From NCBI GenBank assembly GCA_003993805.1, contig RSEF01000014.1, forward strand, positions 2,729,941 through 2,793,940: 64,000 bases of DNA, given 5' to 3'. Origin of the DNA: Himantopus leucocephalus (lineage: Eukaryota; Chordata; Aves; Charadriiformes; Recurvirostridae). Both the position numbers and the translations under genes were made by a program. The notes under the pieces are model-generated. The model did not search any database, had not been told where the DNA came from, and saw only the letters and a program-made list of their open reading frames with translations. Below are positions 50,432-63,109 of this stretch, one piece after another. Each line of letters opens with the position of its first letter. Position 1 is the stretch's first letter.

Positions 50432-50437
50432 TTTATT
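50432..50437 (-). promoter_or_regulatory. ZC3H7A: ZC3H7A poly(A) signal, proximal candidate
   Basis: AATAAA on the minus strand, about 0.7 kb past the stop codon, is followed by a U-rich/GU stretch. It is the first canonical signal met by the transcript. Confidence 0.5.
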
Positions 50438-51149
50438 ACAGGCAACATTAGTCCATACAATAATACACAATACTGACATACAAGTGTAATCTTTCAAAAT
50501 CATCATTTAAACAGCAAAGACCAAGAAACAGAATTTTAACTACTTCATTTTCAAAAATTAATACGTTTTTTTTCCTCCCAAGATCCTTTTCCAGTAAATT
50601 ATATTGAAACATACAAATAGAGAAAAAATACCCATTCAACATATATTGTAGTTAAATGGTTATTTTGTTTAAAATCTTTAATAAGAAAATCCTTTTTAGC
50701 AACCTACATATAGATAAGTAGCAAACTTTGTTTTAAACAAATCCTCTCCATTAAAAGATCTGAAGAATTTTCATCCATCATTTTCTTCTTAGCCCATAAC
50801 ACTCTGGTTTGTAATACCTTGATACCTTAAAGTTTTTCAACTGAAGGACTGATACTAGGGGGCTTCCTAGACATTATAACCTCTCTTCCCCCCCTTCTAT
50901 TTCCTAACGTTCTGTCCAACAGAAGGTGAGTAAGCACGTAATACTTCAGATTTTTTTAATCACCACTCTGTTTCATGAGAGCATAGACAGGTCTGCTCAA
51001 TCCCCCTAAATCTACTATATTTTGCTGTTCAGGAGGAACAATATATGCCAATAAAAGCAGAAAACCTGCAGCTTTTCTGTCACATGCTTTTGATTATTGT
51101 CAAATTTTCTGGTTTATGCTTCCAGCTGATAACATGTGTCATCTCAGTA

Positions 51150-51339
51150 TTAGTTTAAATCTTTAAACAAAAAACTATATTTTCCAAAGTCATTATCACT
51201 GGGAGCAATCAAGTGGTCTTTTCTTGCTTTGCTGAGCTTCATTCTTAAAACTTGTCTTCGTTCTTCCCACTCATGGAGTTCAGCATTTCCATGGGCAAAT
51301 TTACAGTTGTTTCCTTCAGTGCAAGTACCAGCCATATAT
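51150..51339 (-). CDS. ZC3H7A: ZC3H7A terminal exon with last CCCH finger
   Basis: It encodes RYMAGTCTEGNNCKFAHGNA, completing the last C-X7-C-X5-C-X3-H finger, then the basic ELHEWEERRQ region and FGKYSFLFKDLN. The stop codon is at 51150-51152. Acceptor TTAACAG. Confidence 0.96.
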
Positions 51340-54300
51340 CTGTTAAAACAGATTTCAAATAATGTTTTCATAGAATTGTCATGAACACTATTGTATCTAG
51401 GTATTCTCTTCTGGTCATGTTTTCCAAATACATTAAAATATTAAGGACAAAAAAAATATTGGAAGAGTATTTACTTTTCAGGTAAGACAATACTAACTCT
51501 GCTTAGCATTTGATTATATTTTCCTTTCCCAGCTGTCAAGTATGTGTAGAGGACAAGAGATGGCTCTTTCTGTTCTTCATGCTCCTACTTCACTGAGTCA
51601 TTTCATGCCTGAAACCTTTAATTTCATCAGGTCAAATTATCAGGTAAATCAATACCGTATCATTTAACTTACTAAGTTAAAGAACTACTATTGTTAAAAA
51701 ATCCAACTAATAAATTACCCTTTGTTAACTAAATTCAGGGTTTAAGTACTTAGTATGACTTAAGAATCTATTTTAGCCTAGTATTTTTGTATTGTCACAA
51801 GCATGCCAGTTTGTATTCGCTTTATACGGCATATACAAGGTCTGGTAGTGTTCAAAACATCAAATACATTTAGGACATCACTTAAAAATTTAGTAAAGGG
51901 GCACGTAAGCTTCCATGCAAAGCCTGCAAACAAAAAATAACTTGCTTTATACGCTGTGCAGTTTTTAAAGATCTCTAGAAATGTTCAAAATCTTTTACGT
52001 GAAATAGAGTAACAAAGGTATCCGTACCAGCAAATTGAATCTTTAACTCCAGAATGCAGATTCCGAAGTTTTTAGCCTTCCAAGAAGATTCCAGCAGTGG
52101 AAAGAACTTTCAACAGATTTACAAAAAATCTACTGCAGTCAGGTAAACAGGCTGCATTTGAGAATTAAAAGGAGCAGCAAAATGTACCACCAGTGCTGGG
52201 GAAAACCAACAGGTCTTGGAAGTTCTCTTCCACACTTTCATAAATGATTTCCAGTAACAAATACTTGATTTTAACAGACTTGTTTTGATGCTAACAACAC
52301 TTCTCCTTGCCTTAAAGCTCCACTATCACTGTCCAGCTAGGTACTGTTCTTGTCTTCCGCAGGTAATTAATATGCAGATGCCTAAGTAAATCTGTAATAA
52401 TACCAACAATATTTTGTGCAGCTGCAATAAACTTGCAACCCTTTATTAACATCAAACAAGCAAGTCATTTGGTTCCATAATTAGGCACCTTGTCACTCCC
52501 TGAGTTCTAACAGTGTTAAAATACTGTTAATTACTTAATTTCTTGTTGAAAGCTGTAAGCAAAGCAAGAAATGCTAGAAACAATGTGTGTCAAAACAAAT
52601 AACCACCTTAATTATTTACACTATGAACTGTCATTTTTCAGCATTTTTGACATCTTAAAAAACACATACCTATCACAAATGCTAAAATATCCAGTTGGAA
52701 AGCGATACTGCCAGCAGTTTTGATCATCCTCAGTGTGGAAAACCTTCTCTTTATGCTTTTCAGAAGAAATGTGACCCTGCCATTGCTTCTCACTATTACA
52801 GTTCTTCCCACACATCCAGCAGTGAAAATCCACCTGTTTTACAGGGAATTTGAAAACAAAACATTGAGAATTCAGTACTCTAAGCAAAGAACTGCTCCTA
52901 ATACATTTTAAATGTTTTCTTTATGTTGGCCTGTAAATGGTTGTTTACCTAATCAGATATAGTTATTTAAATAATCACCTGAAGTTTATTATCTCCACTG
53001 GCCTTAGAGGATTCAGAAGAACTGCTTTACAGTGTCAGTTAAAGTTTGCATTTAGCAGAGCTAGCTATGATCTAAGGAAGCACCGAGAAAATAAGGACAA
53101 TAACGTATGTTACTGACTAGGGGGGCGGGGGGGACACCACAAAAAAAAACCCCACGTGTGAATTCAGAATTATACCTATGAATACTTACTGTAACTTCAG
53201 CATAGTCAGTCGGCATGTGAATTTGCTTCCCATTTTCTTTGTTTGCCTGAGCAGCTGTATCATCTCCTTTTTCTGGTTTTTGACTTTTTAGCCATATGTC
53301 ATACAACTGCTCCAAGTCTTGAACTAATGAGAGCAGAAGCTAAAATAAGTAATTAGCAATTAAGGCAAGAGTTTGAGAATACTAAATAAATGACTGAGTT
53401 TGCGAGCATAATTCAGTCCCCACCTATTGTAAGAAGAAAAAAGGAAGGACACAATGTAGAGAGTTACACAGTTTAGACACACGAGCCAATAGCAATACGA
53501 ATCTCTGGCCACTTACCAAGGCCCATTTCTGCCTATCTAGGGCAAAGTAAAATGTTACACATTTCTGAACAGGCACCCAAAGGACAGGTAACAACTGTGC
53601 CACTAGGTAATAACTGTGCTGCTGTGTATCAATATCTGAATTTTGAAGTACTAATATAAAGTGTGCTACAACTTGGGGTAAATTTACTCTGCTTTCTTGC
53701 AGATCATGATATTACCATTCAGAGAAAGTGAATAGCAATTCCCAGTAAATACACTGAGGGAGGGGGGGAATTTTTCCGCAAATAGCTTGCCCCCATATGC
53801 TGGTAACAGAATCCTACTGTGTACACATGGCAATGCAGACTACAAATACCAAACAATATTGATGCATGGATCAATATACTATTTGAAACACATCTAAAAA
53901 AAAATGATACAAACTACTTTGTTGTTAAAGAACACATCAAACAACAAATATATAATATATAGCTATTTTTATTTAATACTGTTTTTGAATACCCAGTCTG
54001 GGCGTATTCAAATTTTTAAAAAAGGCACCTGCAAAGTTTACTACAAAAGACAGCGAAAGAAAGAGGCTTACAAAGTAATTGAGGAACGAGAATGAAAAGA
54101 ACAGTTAGGTTTACAACATGTGAGGTTTACTCTTCTACTTACTGCTGTTCTCCTTCATATAGGTCCACATCTCTCTTTCCTCAGGACTGTGAGCAAATGA
54201 GCAGTTTCCATCATACTGACATTTCTTGCCTGAAGCAATATGATTGCACAACTGGAATGTGAATTAAAAAAATATCCTTATGAATATAAAGTAAAATGGA

Positions 54301-57300
54301 TGATAGTAGAAAATGGGCGGGGGTGTTCAGTCTTGGCTAATGTTTCCCCTCCCAATCAGACATTTATATCACATGAAAAACAAAATCATGTTTATTTTAT
54401 AAAAAACTCATATATTGTAGTTAGACAAAGCAAACTGTTGGAAGCAAGTATTATGACTGCTTTTTGCCTCCTACCACACCACCAGACCACAGATATTTAC
54501 TGGAAATAGTTAAGAACTTAGTTAAATCACTTAATAACTTTTTAACTTCCACTGATGAGAAAGGGTTTCAGTAACAACACGTGAGATCAGTGCTTTTTTA
54601 AGGCTGAACTCTGTAAAAACACTATTAGCATATTCCCACCAACTCCCATGGGAATTTCTGCAGAACTTATGAAACCAGCCCAATTACCAGTATTTTCCAA
54701 TTACCCTACGTTAGTTTTAGATTAACATACATCAAATTGCAGAGGCACTTGTTTCTTTGCGGGAAGAGGACGAATGGTCATCCACTTCTTACGTTCATTA
54801 GACATTACTAGCACCACACGGCGATCTTTGGTCCATCTGAAAAACAGATGCATTCAATGAAAGAAAATACTATTAATAAAAGACACACTGTGTACACGAA
54901 GCAGAACCAGGAAAGCCCAGAGAGGTTCTTTATAAAGCTTTCACCATTTATTTAAATAAATTCTACTGAAACTTTACCATAACTGATAATTAAAAAAGAA
55001 ACCAAAAAAACCAAACAGCCACCAGAGTGTTTCTCATTACCAATTATTAACACACTACAAAGAAATGACTGTGTTCTGCTTCAATATGTTTTTTTTTAAT
55101 TCCTTGTATGACTCTCTCCTAAGCAGTAACAAAGTTCCCCAAAAGAGGTTTTAAATGGCTGACAAAATGGTAAAATTTTCACTGTTTGATCTTACTTACG
55201 GGTGTCTTGCCTTTGCACTACAGTATTTTTTGTTTCTGTCTGGCTCATTAACTTGGCCATTTCTCCAGCACTGACCACAAACAAACTTCATCTTCAAATT
55301 AAGTGATCCGTATTTCATTTGGTTCCCAAGGATCTTAAGCCAAAAAAATAACAACAACAATAAAAGGTATTTTGTATCTGCAAAAAAATCCATACATAAT
55401 TATAAACCACCCGCTATGATAAAAGTTTGCAGCACATGTCCGGAAGCAGATGTTATACTGCATGCCTTGTAATAGTTTAGCTTGTAATTTCAAACTAGGT
55501 ATTTCTTAAGAAATGCATTTTGATTTAACTTATTTCTGATTTAGGTATATGTACCCAGAAGTTGTGATAATATATACCAACTAAACACATAAAAGTCCTA
55601 CATATTGAAAAGATAATTAATTGCCCTATGGCAGCTGACATGGAAATTACATTTAGGTTTTATGTTCCGCCTAAGACAGAATAAGCAAAGCAAAAAAGGA
55701 ATTGCATAGAAGCAAAGTAGGCATTTTAGGATAATTGGAGCAAGCCGAAGAAAGCCTACAGTGAAAGAGATTATTTGAAGAAAGCACTAAAAAAGTAATT
55801 TCTACCATAAGCTACATTATACAGAGACATAGAAAAAGAATTATCAAAATCACTATGGAATTAGTTTAATGGAAAAATGAAAATACCTGTGATCCATGTG
55901 CACTAGCTTCCATGTTCTGCCAGTATTTCTTTGATTCTTGAACAATAGTATCATGTGAAATACCTGTAAAGGACAGGAAAAAGTTCTTGAGTGCTTACGA
56001 CTGTTGTAGAATTTCAAACATGCTCAAACTGGAACGTTACTGAAGCCCCAAAGCTTTTATCTATTTTTCTTTTTATATATTGTATACATGTACACACAGT
56101 CACGGGGGTGGGTGTGGATATACATTTACATCCATACACACACACATATATATACTTAAGAATTTCATGAGGGCCTCCAAAACAGAAATATTGTATATAT
56201 CATCACATTGAAAAGCAAACAAAAAAGTTTCTTATATTACAGATTGCTCAAATAAGTTAAGATGCATCTTTGAGTATTTATTTAAACATAACATACTAAA
56301 CCTCCAATGACGATTTGATTAGAAAAGCTACATTGTATTATGGACCACAGAAAAACTATCCAAAATGCAAGCTGACAGACACTAGACTGCCCCTGCCTTC
56401 TTTACGAAGATTTTAAACAAGCCCTGTTAATTACATTTTGTTTCAGAAAAAAACATTCTTATAAATACTTTGGCTAAGGTTCCTATCAGAGCTATACATT
56501 GTTCACACACACTGTAATATTTACTGCTCTAATTTCACACAGACTGTCATCTATGTTTGGATTTGAGGGTTGGTAAAGTGTTTCTTTCCTGAGGTAGCAT
56601 TCCTTTACTTCCCACATTCAGAAGCGGAACCTCATTCAAAGAGCAAAGGCTGAGCTTTAACTGACTTTGGCTAAGCATGAGGGCAGCATGAACACATCGT
56701 AAAACAAAAAATACGCTGTCTTTGGTGAATCCAGTTCCTTGGAGAACCCAACCCTTATTTTAAAATAGAAATTATACAATAAATATTTGCTATCCTTGAC
56801 TTTGCAGGGACAGCTGGTAAGAAAATAACTGTTTTACTTCACACAGAAGCTTCTAAAGGTTCATCCCGGGGGAGAGACCAGGAAATCAGTGAAGTCTCTC
56901 TCTATTTTACTTTCTTCCTCCAAAATTTTCAGGTCAAGTCAGTATGACATCTTGTGCCAGTACGCCTGTACGAGAATCTAGATAGAATGCTGAAGCAACA
57001 GGGAGCCTCTTCTTCAAAGAAGGAACAGGTGAGGATAAATCACAGACACAAAGGGGCGAAAATGCCAGAAACACTGTAACACATTGGGATTGCCACATTT
57101 CCCTTTTTCCTCCATGAATCACAATGATCCAACATGATTACTTAATATGTGAAGTATTGCTGTCATACAGAGCAAGGTAGGAAGAATGAGTAACTGTTAC
57201 GCAGTACAAATCATTTCCTGCTAACAGTTCAATTGCTTTGTTTTCTTTTTAAAAAAAACAAAAAAGTCATGGAGAGTTTGGAACTCATGATCAAGGAATG

Positions 57301-60300
57301 GGCTGTAAGTACAGAGACATGTCATTCAAAAGCTATCAGCTAGAAATGAAGTAGTAAAATTTGTTATCCTCAAAGAAGCCAACAAAAACAAGCCAGATCA
57401 ACAAAAAGCAGCCAAAATGTCCCGTGTAAGCAAGAAAAATAGTTAAGTTTTATCAAGACATACACTAATGAGAGACAGAGTAACAAACTGGAAAGATTTA
57501 TTTTCCAGCTCACTGTGTAAGAATAGTAGAATGGCAGTACGCTAAAAGAAAGGTTTAACTGTGGAAAAAACTTTATTCTTGTACTGGGGGATGGAGGGAA
57601 ACAATGACGTAAATATTTCAAGCTTTCCTTTCAGTGCTCTGTGAAAAAGAAATTTGACCAAGATCTTCCAAACTTTGAAGGTTTAAAAATAAAAACAGTT
57701 TTACTGTTTATTGAATATGCTGTGTGAAATATTCCAGCAAATTGTAAGTGAATACACCGATCCCAAGTTGCTAATTTCAGAAGGGAGTTGAGACAAGGAA
57801 GAAATGGCATTACAATGAAGAGTAAAGTGAGCAATTTACGAAACACACCTGTTTCCTTTTGCATTATCCAGACTTTAAGCTCTACCAGACTGTGGGCATA
57901 AAAGCATTTATCCTCTCGTAAGCAGCCATAATGCACCTCATGTCTGCACAGGTCAAGCTGACATCGAACTTGAAAAGGGCGGATTTTGGAATATTTCACC
58001 ATAGTTTCTCGCAAAATGTGGACAAGGCACCTGTTTTGAAAACAGTCAATTTTAGATATTCCTTAAAATGACTTTGTTCGTGTGTGGAAAACCACATAAA
58101 ATAACCATCCCTAATGAGAGATTATTCAAATGTCTTTTAAACGTTTTTTACTTGAAATCAGAAAGCCAAAAAAGTTTCCAGAAGGAAGTAGCATCTAATT
58201 ATCATTTCTAGGCTGAGTAAACCAACATCATGGAACAGCACTCTTGCAAAATCCAGAGGTCTCTCTTCAGCAAAGCATTACTGAATTTAATCCAACTGGA
58301 TCACTGGTTTCCAAGATGGAAAGCATATCATGTCCACTTTCAAGTGTATATCCTGATCTAAATACAAAACACAAGTACTTACTCTTTTGTAGAACAGCGT
58401 TAAAGAAAGAGTTATGCGTCACAGTAACAGCCTAGCTCTTATAGCTGCAGCGTTTCATCAATATCAGGAAGTGGAGTACAAACAAAGCAATTAAAGCACT
58501 CCCACTTACGTTTCCATCATATAAAAATGTAAGTCTATTAATTCTCCAAAACTTATTTAACACTATCACCACTATGAAGTCTTCGTTAACTTTCAAAGAA
58601 TAATTAAAGACACTTTACTCACACCGTTTTTTTATCAAATGAATTAATAAGGACTATGGTCTATTTCAGACAGTGTAATTAAGGTAAACCTGTTCTTAAC
58701 TGACCGAGTTAAAACTACAGCAAAATAAGCAAAACAGACCAAAGAGAGCAAACTTATGAATTTCTATATTAATTTAACATCACACATCTATTTACATCAC
58801 TGCAGCTCACCAGGTAGCTATTAACAAACTGACACCAAGCTCAGTACAATTCAAACATGAGGGTGGATACCACTAATTTTGAATGCATTGATAGAGAAAT
58901 AGTTCGCTTTCAATTTAGTTATATGAGACAATCCTTGTTCAGTAGGTTTGTCTTATCAATCCTGCCAAAGCATAACAGTCAGTTAGCAAGGAAGAGAAGT
59001 TAATCAACAGGTAAGAAATGAAAGTCAGTATTAAGAAATGCCCTGAAACCTCTGCTTTTAATTTGAAACTTAAAAAGACGGTATTTCAGACATACTTGTT
59101 ATCTTCAAAGTCGTGCATAGCAGGATGAGAACAAGAAGATGAATTATCCTTGTTCCTTTTGCTTATTATTCTGGGTTTGTGATCAAAACATTTCTGGAAT
59201 ACAAAAACAGGTAATTATAGAGTATGTATTTTATACATTTAAAAATATACCTTACCTTAAAGATTTTAACAGACACTTCAACTAGTCTCTAATCTAAAAA
59301 CTAGACAGATTACTATTGAACATGAATTTCAGAGTTTACAAAATAGTCACGCATGAACCAAAGCATTTCTTTCCAGATCTATTATCATTTTTATTGTGTC
59401 ATTAGAAATGAAGCAGCACCTCACAAAGAAACATAAATAATCCATGATGTTCTTGAAGAAGTCGGGACACAGTCAAGTTGATCTTTCCGTTTCCTTCAAA
59501 AAGAGCTTCTCGACTGAAGGCTCCTTTGCGCTCCAGTGTCCACACATCTATCTCCTCTTGGCAATATGCAAACGTGCAATGACCTGGATATCTGCATTCC
59601 TCTTCAGCAGCAACATCTAACATGATAACATTGAATATGACATTGCTTTTACACAACATTTATTGGAAATTCATCTTAAAACTTCCACTACCTCCTTTTC
59701 TAACGTTTTTAATAAAGAAGCTACATCTGTTGTAAATAAGTCACTTAATTCTAGCAGACAGAAGCAAAACCTTATGCCAAATGACTTGCTGAAAATATAA
59801 AACTCCTCAGAAAGGCAAGGCAACAATGCTGAGAACCCAGAATACCCTTTGCTTAAATACAGTCAGATATAGCTGTCAATTAATCCATGAGTCATCTTGC
59901 TTGCATCATAAGTAGAGGTCCATACTGCAAAAGCCTAAGAATGCTTTTTTGTTATTGTTTTGAACAGTAATAGCCGAGCGCTCAGAAGCAACGTTATTCA
60001 TGATGAAGAACAGTAGAAGTACAGTGCATGTTCTCTTAATAATCACATTAATGGTCAAAACATGGCTCTCCTTTCAGCCTTTGAAAATATAAACAACCCA
60101 GTGAACTTCCTTCTCAACCTCCTTGAGCAAGAATAAAAACTCATTCTATACTTCACTGTGGAAAAGCTAAACTATTATCACTTTGAGTGCAGGCATTAAC
60201 ATTTTACTATCTATAACACCTACCTTTACATATATAATATGGTCCCACATACTGTGTCTTTGTTGGTCTCGGACGTATTTTTTTCCATGATTTATCTTCA

Positions 60301-63109
60301 GAATTTTTTATTCTACCAATTAGAATATCCTTCTTACATTTATGTTCTAAACTGGGATGGTAAGCATAATCCAGTAATTTAGGACCTGTAACAATCACAG
60401 AAAATTGCTTATATTTGCATAAATGGCAGCATACTTTTACTATTTCCATACACAGACTGGCACATAAGCCCAAAAGCGAAGTACATGAACACACCATATA
60501 GAATTTCTACTTGCACCAGCAACTCTGAAGAACCAAAAATCATTAACAGCCATGTCAAGCAGAATAGAAAAAAACTGAATACTTACAAAAGGACCAGTCT
60601 CGGCAAGAAAAAAACCCCACAAGTTATTTGGGGAGGGATGCTGTGTTACAACCAGATTACTTTGGGACAGCAACAAATCGCTGCCTTTTTTTCAAATTCC
60701 AAAGTATACGTTTCCGTAACCCTAATTTAAAACTTAAATTGTGTCTTTATAATAAGCCAATGCGGATGAATTCCAAGGATCAGTAAATGGCTCTCAACCT
60801 TCAACTTTTATTATATTAGAACAGTTACTATGTTCAGAGACAAAACACACTAGGTAAGAAGAACATACGTACCAAAAATTTAAATGCCAATCCCAGAATT
60901 TTGTGATTTTGGAACAAAAATATGCATAGCTTTAAACTCTGTCTTTAGGGTGACACTGAAGTGAAGATTACATTACCACTAAAATGAAGAAATCAGGGAG
61001 AGAGTCTGAAGACGAGCAATGCTCAGTGAATTTGGTATTTAAGGGACTACAAAAACAAGAGTGTGACCCAGTTTCCCTGGACAAGAAGCTGATAGAACAG
61101 TACGATTTCAAAAGTAGGTAGCAAAAGCAGGAGACGCTTAAAGGCTTTGATAGAGATGCAAAGAAACAAAAGAAATAGATGCTTTGATACAAAAAGTCAA
61201 GATAGGAATGTGCTAAGTACTTCCACCAACATTTTATAGCTCCTGCATTTAACAGCACACGTTCTATGGTTTTTCAAATATCCTTTCATGGATCTTTCTT
61301 CTAAAAATAATTTAAATCTAATATAAAAGTTCTTTAAACTACCAGAGTCATTCCCTAAATGTCTCGATACAATTCTTTATAAGATCCATTACTACACTGC
61401 ACTTTATTAGTATATCAATATCAATGACACCTATGACTTGAAAGACAATGCTTATTTTTAAGATTAGTCTTAATAAAACCTGTTGCCTCTAGAATACGGC
61501 TCTGTTTAACAGCAATAGCTCAGGCCTAAAAGATTAGTTCTATTAAAGCCTAATACTGGTTAAGATCCTTTGAGTCAATACACTGGAGTTAATTATTACT
61601 AAGGTTTGGAAGCCTCAGGATTATGATTTAGAATTAGTTTGAAAGAACAATAAAACAGATGGGATGTGAAGGTTACCAGGTACTTTGAACTGCGGTTCAA
61701 TTCCCCATGGCCAATCAGAGAGAGTACTGAGAGTTTTTTTTAGTCTTGAGCAAAGGTGTCATTCTTCACAGTACCCTGGGGGTTGGGAGGAAAGCGAATA
61801 CAGAATGTGAACGACCTTACATAGTAAACCTACAGGTTGGGAAAGCGTGTGGTGATTTCTGGTGGTTTTACGAATCAATCTATTAGGACAAGAAATAAGG
61901 ACAAGAAGAAAGAAGATAAAATAGTTGTTGAAACATTTTACCAGTTCCTTAATCATAAGACCGTACTACATCTGCAAAGAACAAGTCGGGATTAACACTG
62001 TTTAGAAGCCAACAGTATTTGAACTTATGAATACTAAAATTTTAAATGTATGCTTTTTAATCTTTTAAAAATCAACCCAGTTGAGTCCAAAAGCCCCTTA
62101 CCTTTTTTGACAAAACATAACTGACACGCCTGTCTTAGCTCATGTGTGCCTTCTAATGGGTTTCTTCCCGCAAGTGCTGAAGATACAGGTGTATTAGCAG
62201 TTGTACCGCTAAAAACATTTGAAAAGTCATTTCTAGTTTGGCCTGCAATTCCCATGTAATTTTCGGACCCAAACAAACTACTAGGGCCATTTATCTGTTG
62301 GAAGAAAGCATATTTTACTCGATCCATATAATTTTATTTATCTACAATTAAAATTTAACTTACTGAATTTATTCTTCAAAGCATAAGAAAGACAAAAAAT
62401 TCAAAATACAAACTTCACTACACGTCTAAGAAGGGGACACAGAGATTTTACAAAAGCCGTACACCCAGCAGAGACTAAATGTATAACAAGACCCACCCAA
62501 GTACAGGGAGTACAACAGCCCTTGCCAGGCTAATTATTACTCCATCCTGGCTCATGAGGATGCAATCCTTCATGCCACCCTTCCCCACAAAATCAGGGGC
62601 CAGCAGAATGACTGAAAATACACAGCACGACCAGAACACAGAGACCAGATGGATTCTCAGACACAAGGCGATCTCTGCTCTGTTCCTGTACTAGGACAGT
62701 TCTCCAGGATTTCTAACGTTTGGCACTCAGACCGTAAGAGATTTTCTCTCTTAGGTTGGTTATTTTACACTTCCACAGCATTTCACAGCAAGTTCCTCAA
62801 AATGGAAAAGTTGCTATGACAGTAGTCAGTGTTTGCATATATAAAACATTTGTAAATTTTTTGTGTTCAATTACTGTTGCTGTGAGCTACTGTACAACTG
62901 TTTTCCAAGCCAGATTCCTATTTTAATGGTAGAAATGCCGTTTTTTAAAAATAGAAACTTCTACTGTAAAAATTAAGATCTATGTTAAGCCTTCAAGACA
63001 TTAACATTTGGACTGATGTGAAAGAAAACATGAAAAATACTTACAAACAATGGGGAATTATTGCTGCTAAGTGTTGGTGTTCCATCCCTGGAAGCTGAAC
63101 TTGAGAGGT
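51150..63109 (-). CDS. ZC3H7A: Zinc finger CCCH domain-containing protein 7A, partial (last 13 exons)
   Basis: ZC3H7A is an RNA-binding CCCH zinc-finger protein; the ZC3H7 family is linked to microRNA precursor binding. Thirteen exons join in phase to give 603 C-terminal residues, about 62 percent of the roughly 970-residue family protein; the N-terminal TPR-like part lies beyond the right edge. In order: a polar Ser-rich linker; a Cys-rich RQACQLCF motif; an atypical finger CRYPGHCTFAYC without the final His; a CCCH finger C-X7-C-X5-C-X3-H in CRHEVHYGCLREDKCFYAH; a zinc-ribbon-like FVCGQC...KYC segment; a second CCCH finger with C-X8-C spacing; a C2H2-type finger (FHCWMCGKNC...HISSEKH); and a last CCCH finger split by an intron. 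It ends FGKYSFLFKDLN like human. It lies upstream of TXNDC11 on the same strand, as in human. Identification is near certain. Confidence 0.97.
52670..52833 (-). CDS. ZC3H7A: ZC3H7A exon with C2H2-type finger
   Basis: It encodes VDFHCWMCGKNCNSEKQWQG, then HISSEKHKEKVF: a C-X2-C-X12-H-X5-H finger of the matrin/U1-like type. It ends FSICD, the first Cys of the last CCCH finger. Acceptor AAAACAG, donor ATAG|GTATGT. Confidence 0.95.
53190..53323 (-). CDS. ZC3H7A: ZC3H7A exon
   Basis: It encodes IQDLEQLYDIWLKSQKPEKG, then a variable stretch and KENGKQIHMPTDYAEVT. Acceptor TCATTAG, donor ACA|GTAAGT. Confidence 0.95.
54143..54251 (-). CDS. ZC3H7A: ZC3H7A exon with CCCH finger
   Basis: It encodes LCNHIASGKKCQYDGNCSFA, then HSPEEREMWTYMKEN. 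The finger is C-X8-C-X5-C-X3-H. Acceptor ATTCCAG, donor AGCA|GTAAGT. Confidence 0.94.
54731..54836 (-). CDS. ZC3H7A: ZC3H7A exon with KKWMTIRPLP block
   Basis: It encodes WTKDRRVVLVMSNERKKWMT, then IRPLPAKKQVPLQFD, a repeat-like echo of the KKIRPRPTKT block that precedes an earlier finger. Acceptor TTTTCAG, donor GAT|GTATGT. Confidence 0.93.
55200..55333 (-). CDS. ZC3H7A: ZC3H7A exon with FVCGQC segment
   Basis: It encodes ILGNQMKYGSLNLKMKFVCG, then QCWRNGQVNEPDRNKKYCSA and KARH. The CxxC and later Cys look like a zinc-ribbon half. Acceptor GCTTAAG, donor ACCC|GTAAGT. Confidence 0.94.
55887..55963 (-). CDS. ZC3H7A: ZC3H7A short exon
   Basis: It encodes GISHDTIVQESKKYWQNMEA, then SAHGSQ. Acceptor TTTACAG, donor CAG|GTATTT. 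Phases agree on both sides. Confidence 0.92.
56135..56154 (+). repeat. CA/TA microsatellite
   Basis: Alternating ACACAC passes into ATATATA inside a ZC3H7A intron. Confidence 0.8.
57849..58030 (-). CDS. ZC3H7A: ZC3H7A exon with CCCH finger
   Basis: It encodes KCLVHILRETMVKYSKIRPF and a canonical C-X7-C-X5-C-X3-H finger (CRHEVHYGCLREDKCFYAH), ending LKVWIMQKETG. Acceptor AAAACAG, donor ACAG|GTGTGT. Confidence 0.95.
59096..59193 (-). CDS. ZC3H7A: ZC3H7A exon with KCFDHKPR motif
   Basis: It encodes KCFDHKPRIISKRNKDNSSS, then CSHPAMHDFEDN. Acceptor ATTCCAG, donor AACAA|GTATGT. It is too short to stand out as a reading frame. Confidence 0.93.
59420..59616 (-). CDS. ZC3H7A: ZC3H7A exon with atypical CCCH-like finger
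   Basis: It encodes DVAAEEECRYPGHCTFAYCQ, then EEIDVWTLERKGAFSRE. The expected final His of a CCCH finger is replaced by Tyr-Cys, as also recalled for human. Acceptor ATGTTAG, donor GAG|GTGCTG, an unusual but matching donor. Confidence 0.94.
60224..60385 (-). CDS. ZC3H7A: ZC3H7A exon with KKIRPRPTKT block
   Basis: It encodes GPKLLDYAYHPSLEHKCKKD, DILIGRIKN, WKKIRPRPTKT and YYICK. The last Cys begins the atypical finger completed in the next exon. Acceptor TTACAG, donor AAAG|GTAGGT. Confidence 0.95.
62102..62294 (-). CDS. ZC3H7A: ZC3H7A exon with linker and RQACQLCF motif
   Basis: It encodes INGPSSLFGSENYMGI, then a variable stretch and NPLEGTHELRQACQLCFVKK. Acceptor TCCAACAG, donor AAAG|GTAAGG. 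Confidence 0.95.

Larger units (their letters stand above)
49232..51149 (-). other. ZC3H7A: ZC3H7A 3' UTR and short interval to TXNDC11 promoter
   Basis: This stretch follows the ZC3H7A stop codon on the minus strand. Candidate poly(A) signals are at 50432-50437, 50365-50370 and 49480-49485, predicting 3' UTRs of about 0.7 to 1.7 kb. The remaining 200-300 bases before the TXNDC11 CpG island hold nothing recognisable. Confidence 0.55.
51340..62101 (-). other. ZC3H7A: ZC3H7A introns between visible exons
   Basis: Introns of 0.2 to 1.9 kb separate exons from 51340 up to 62101; the largest are 55964-57848 and 60386-62101. They are AT-rich. Apart from the CA/TA microsatellite near 56135 I see no RNA gene, transposon or extra exon. 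Confidence 0.55.
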
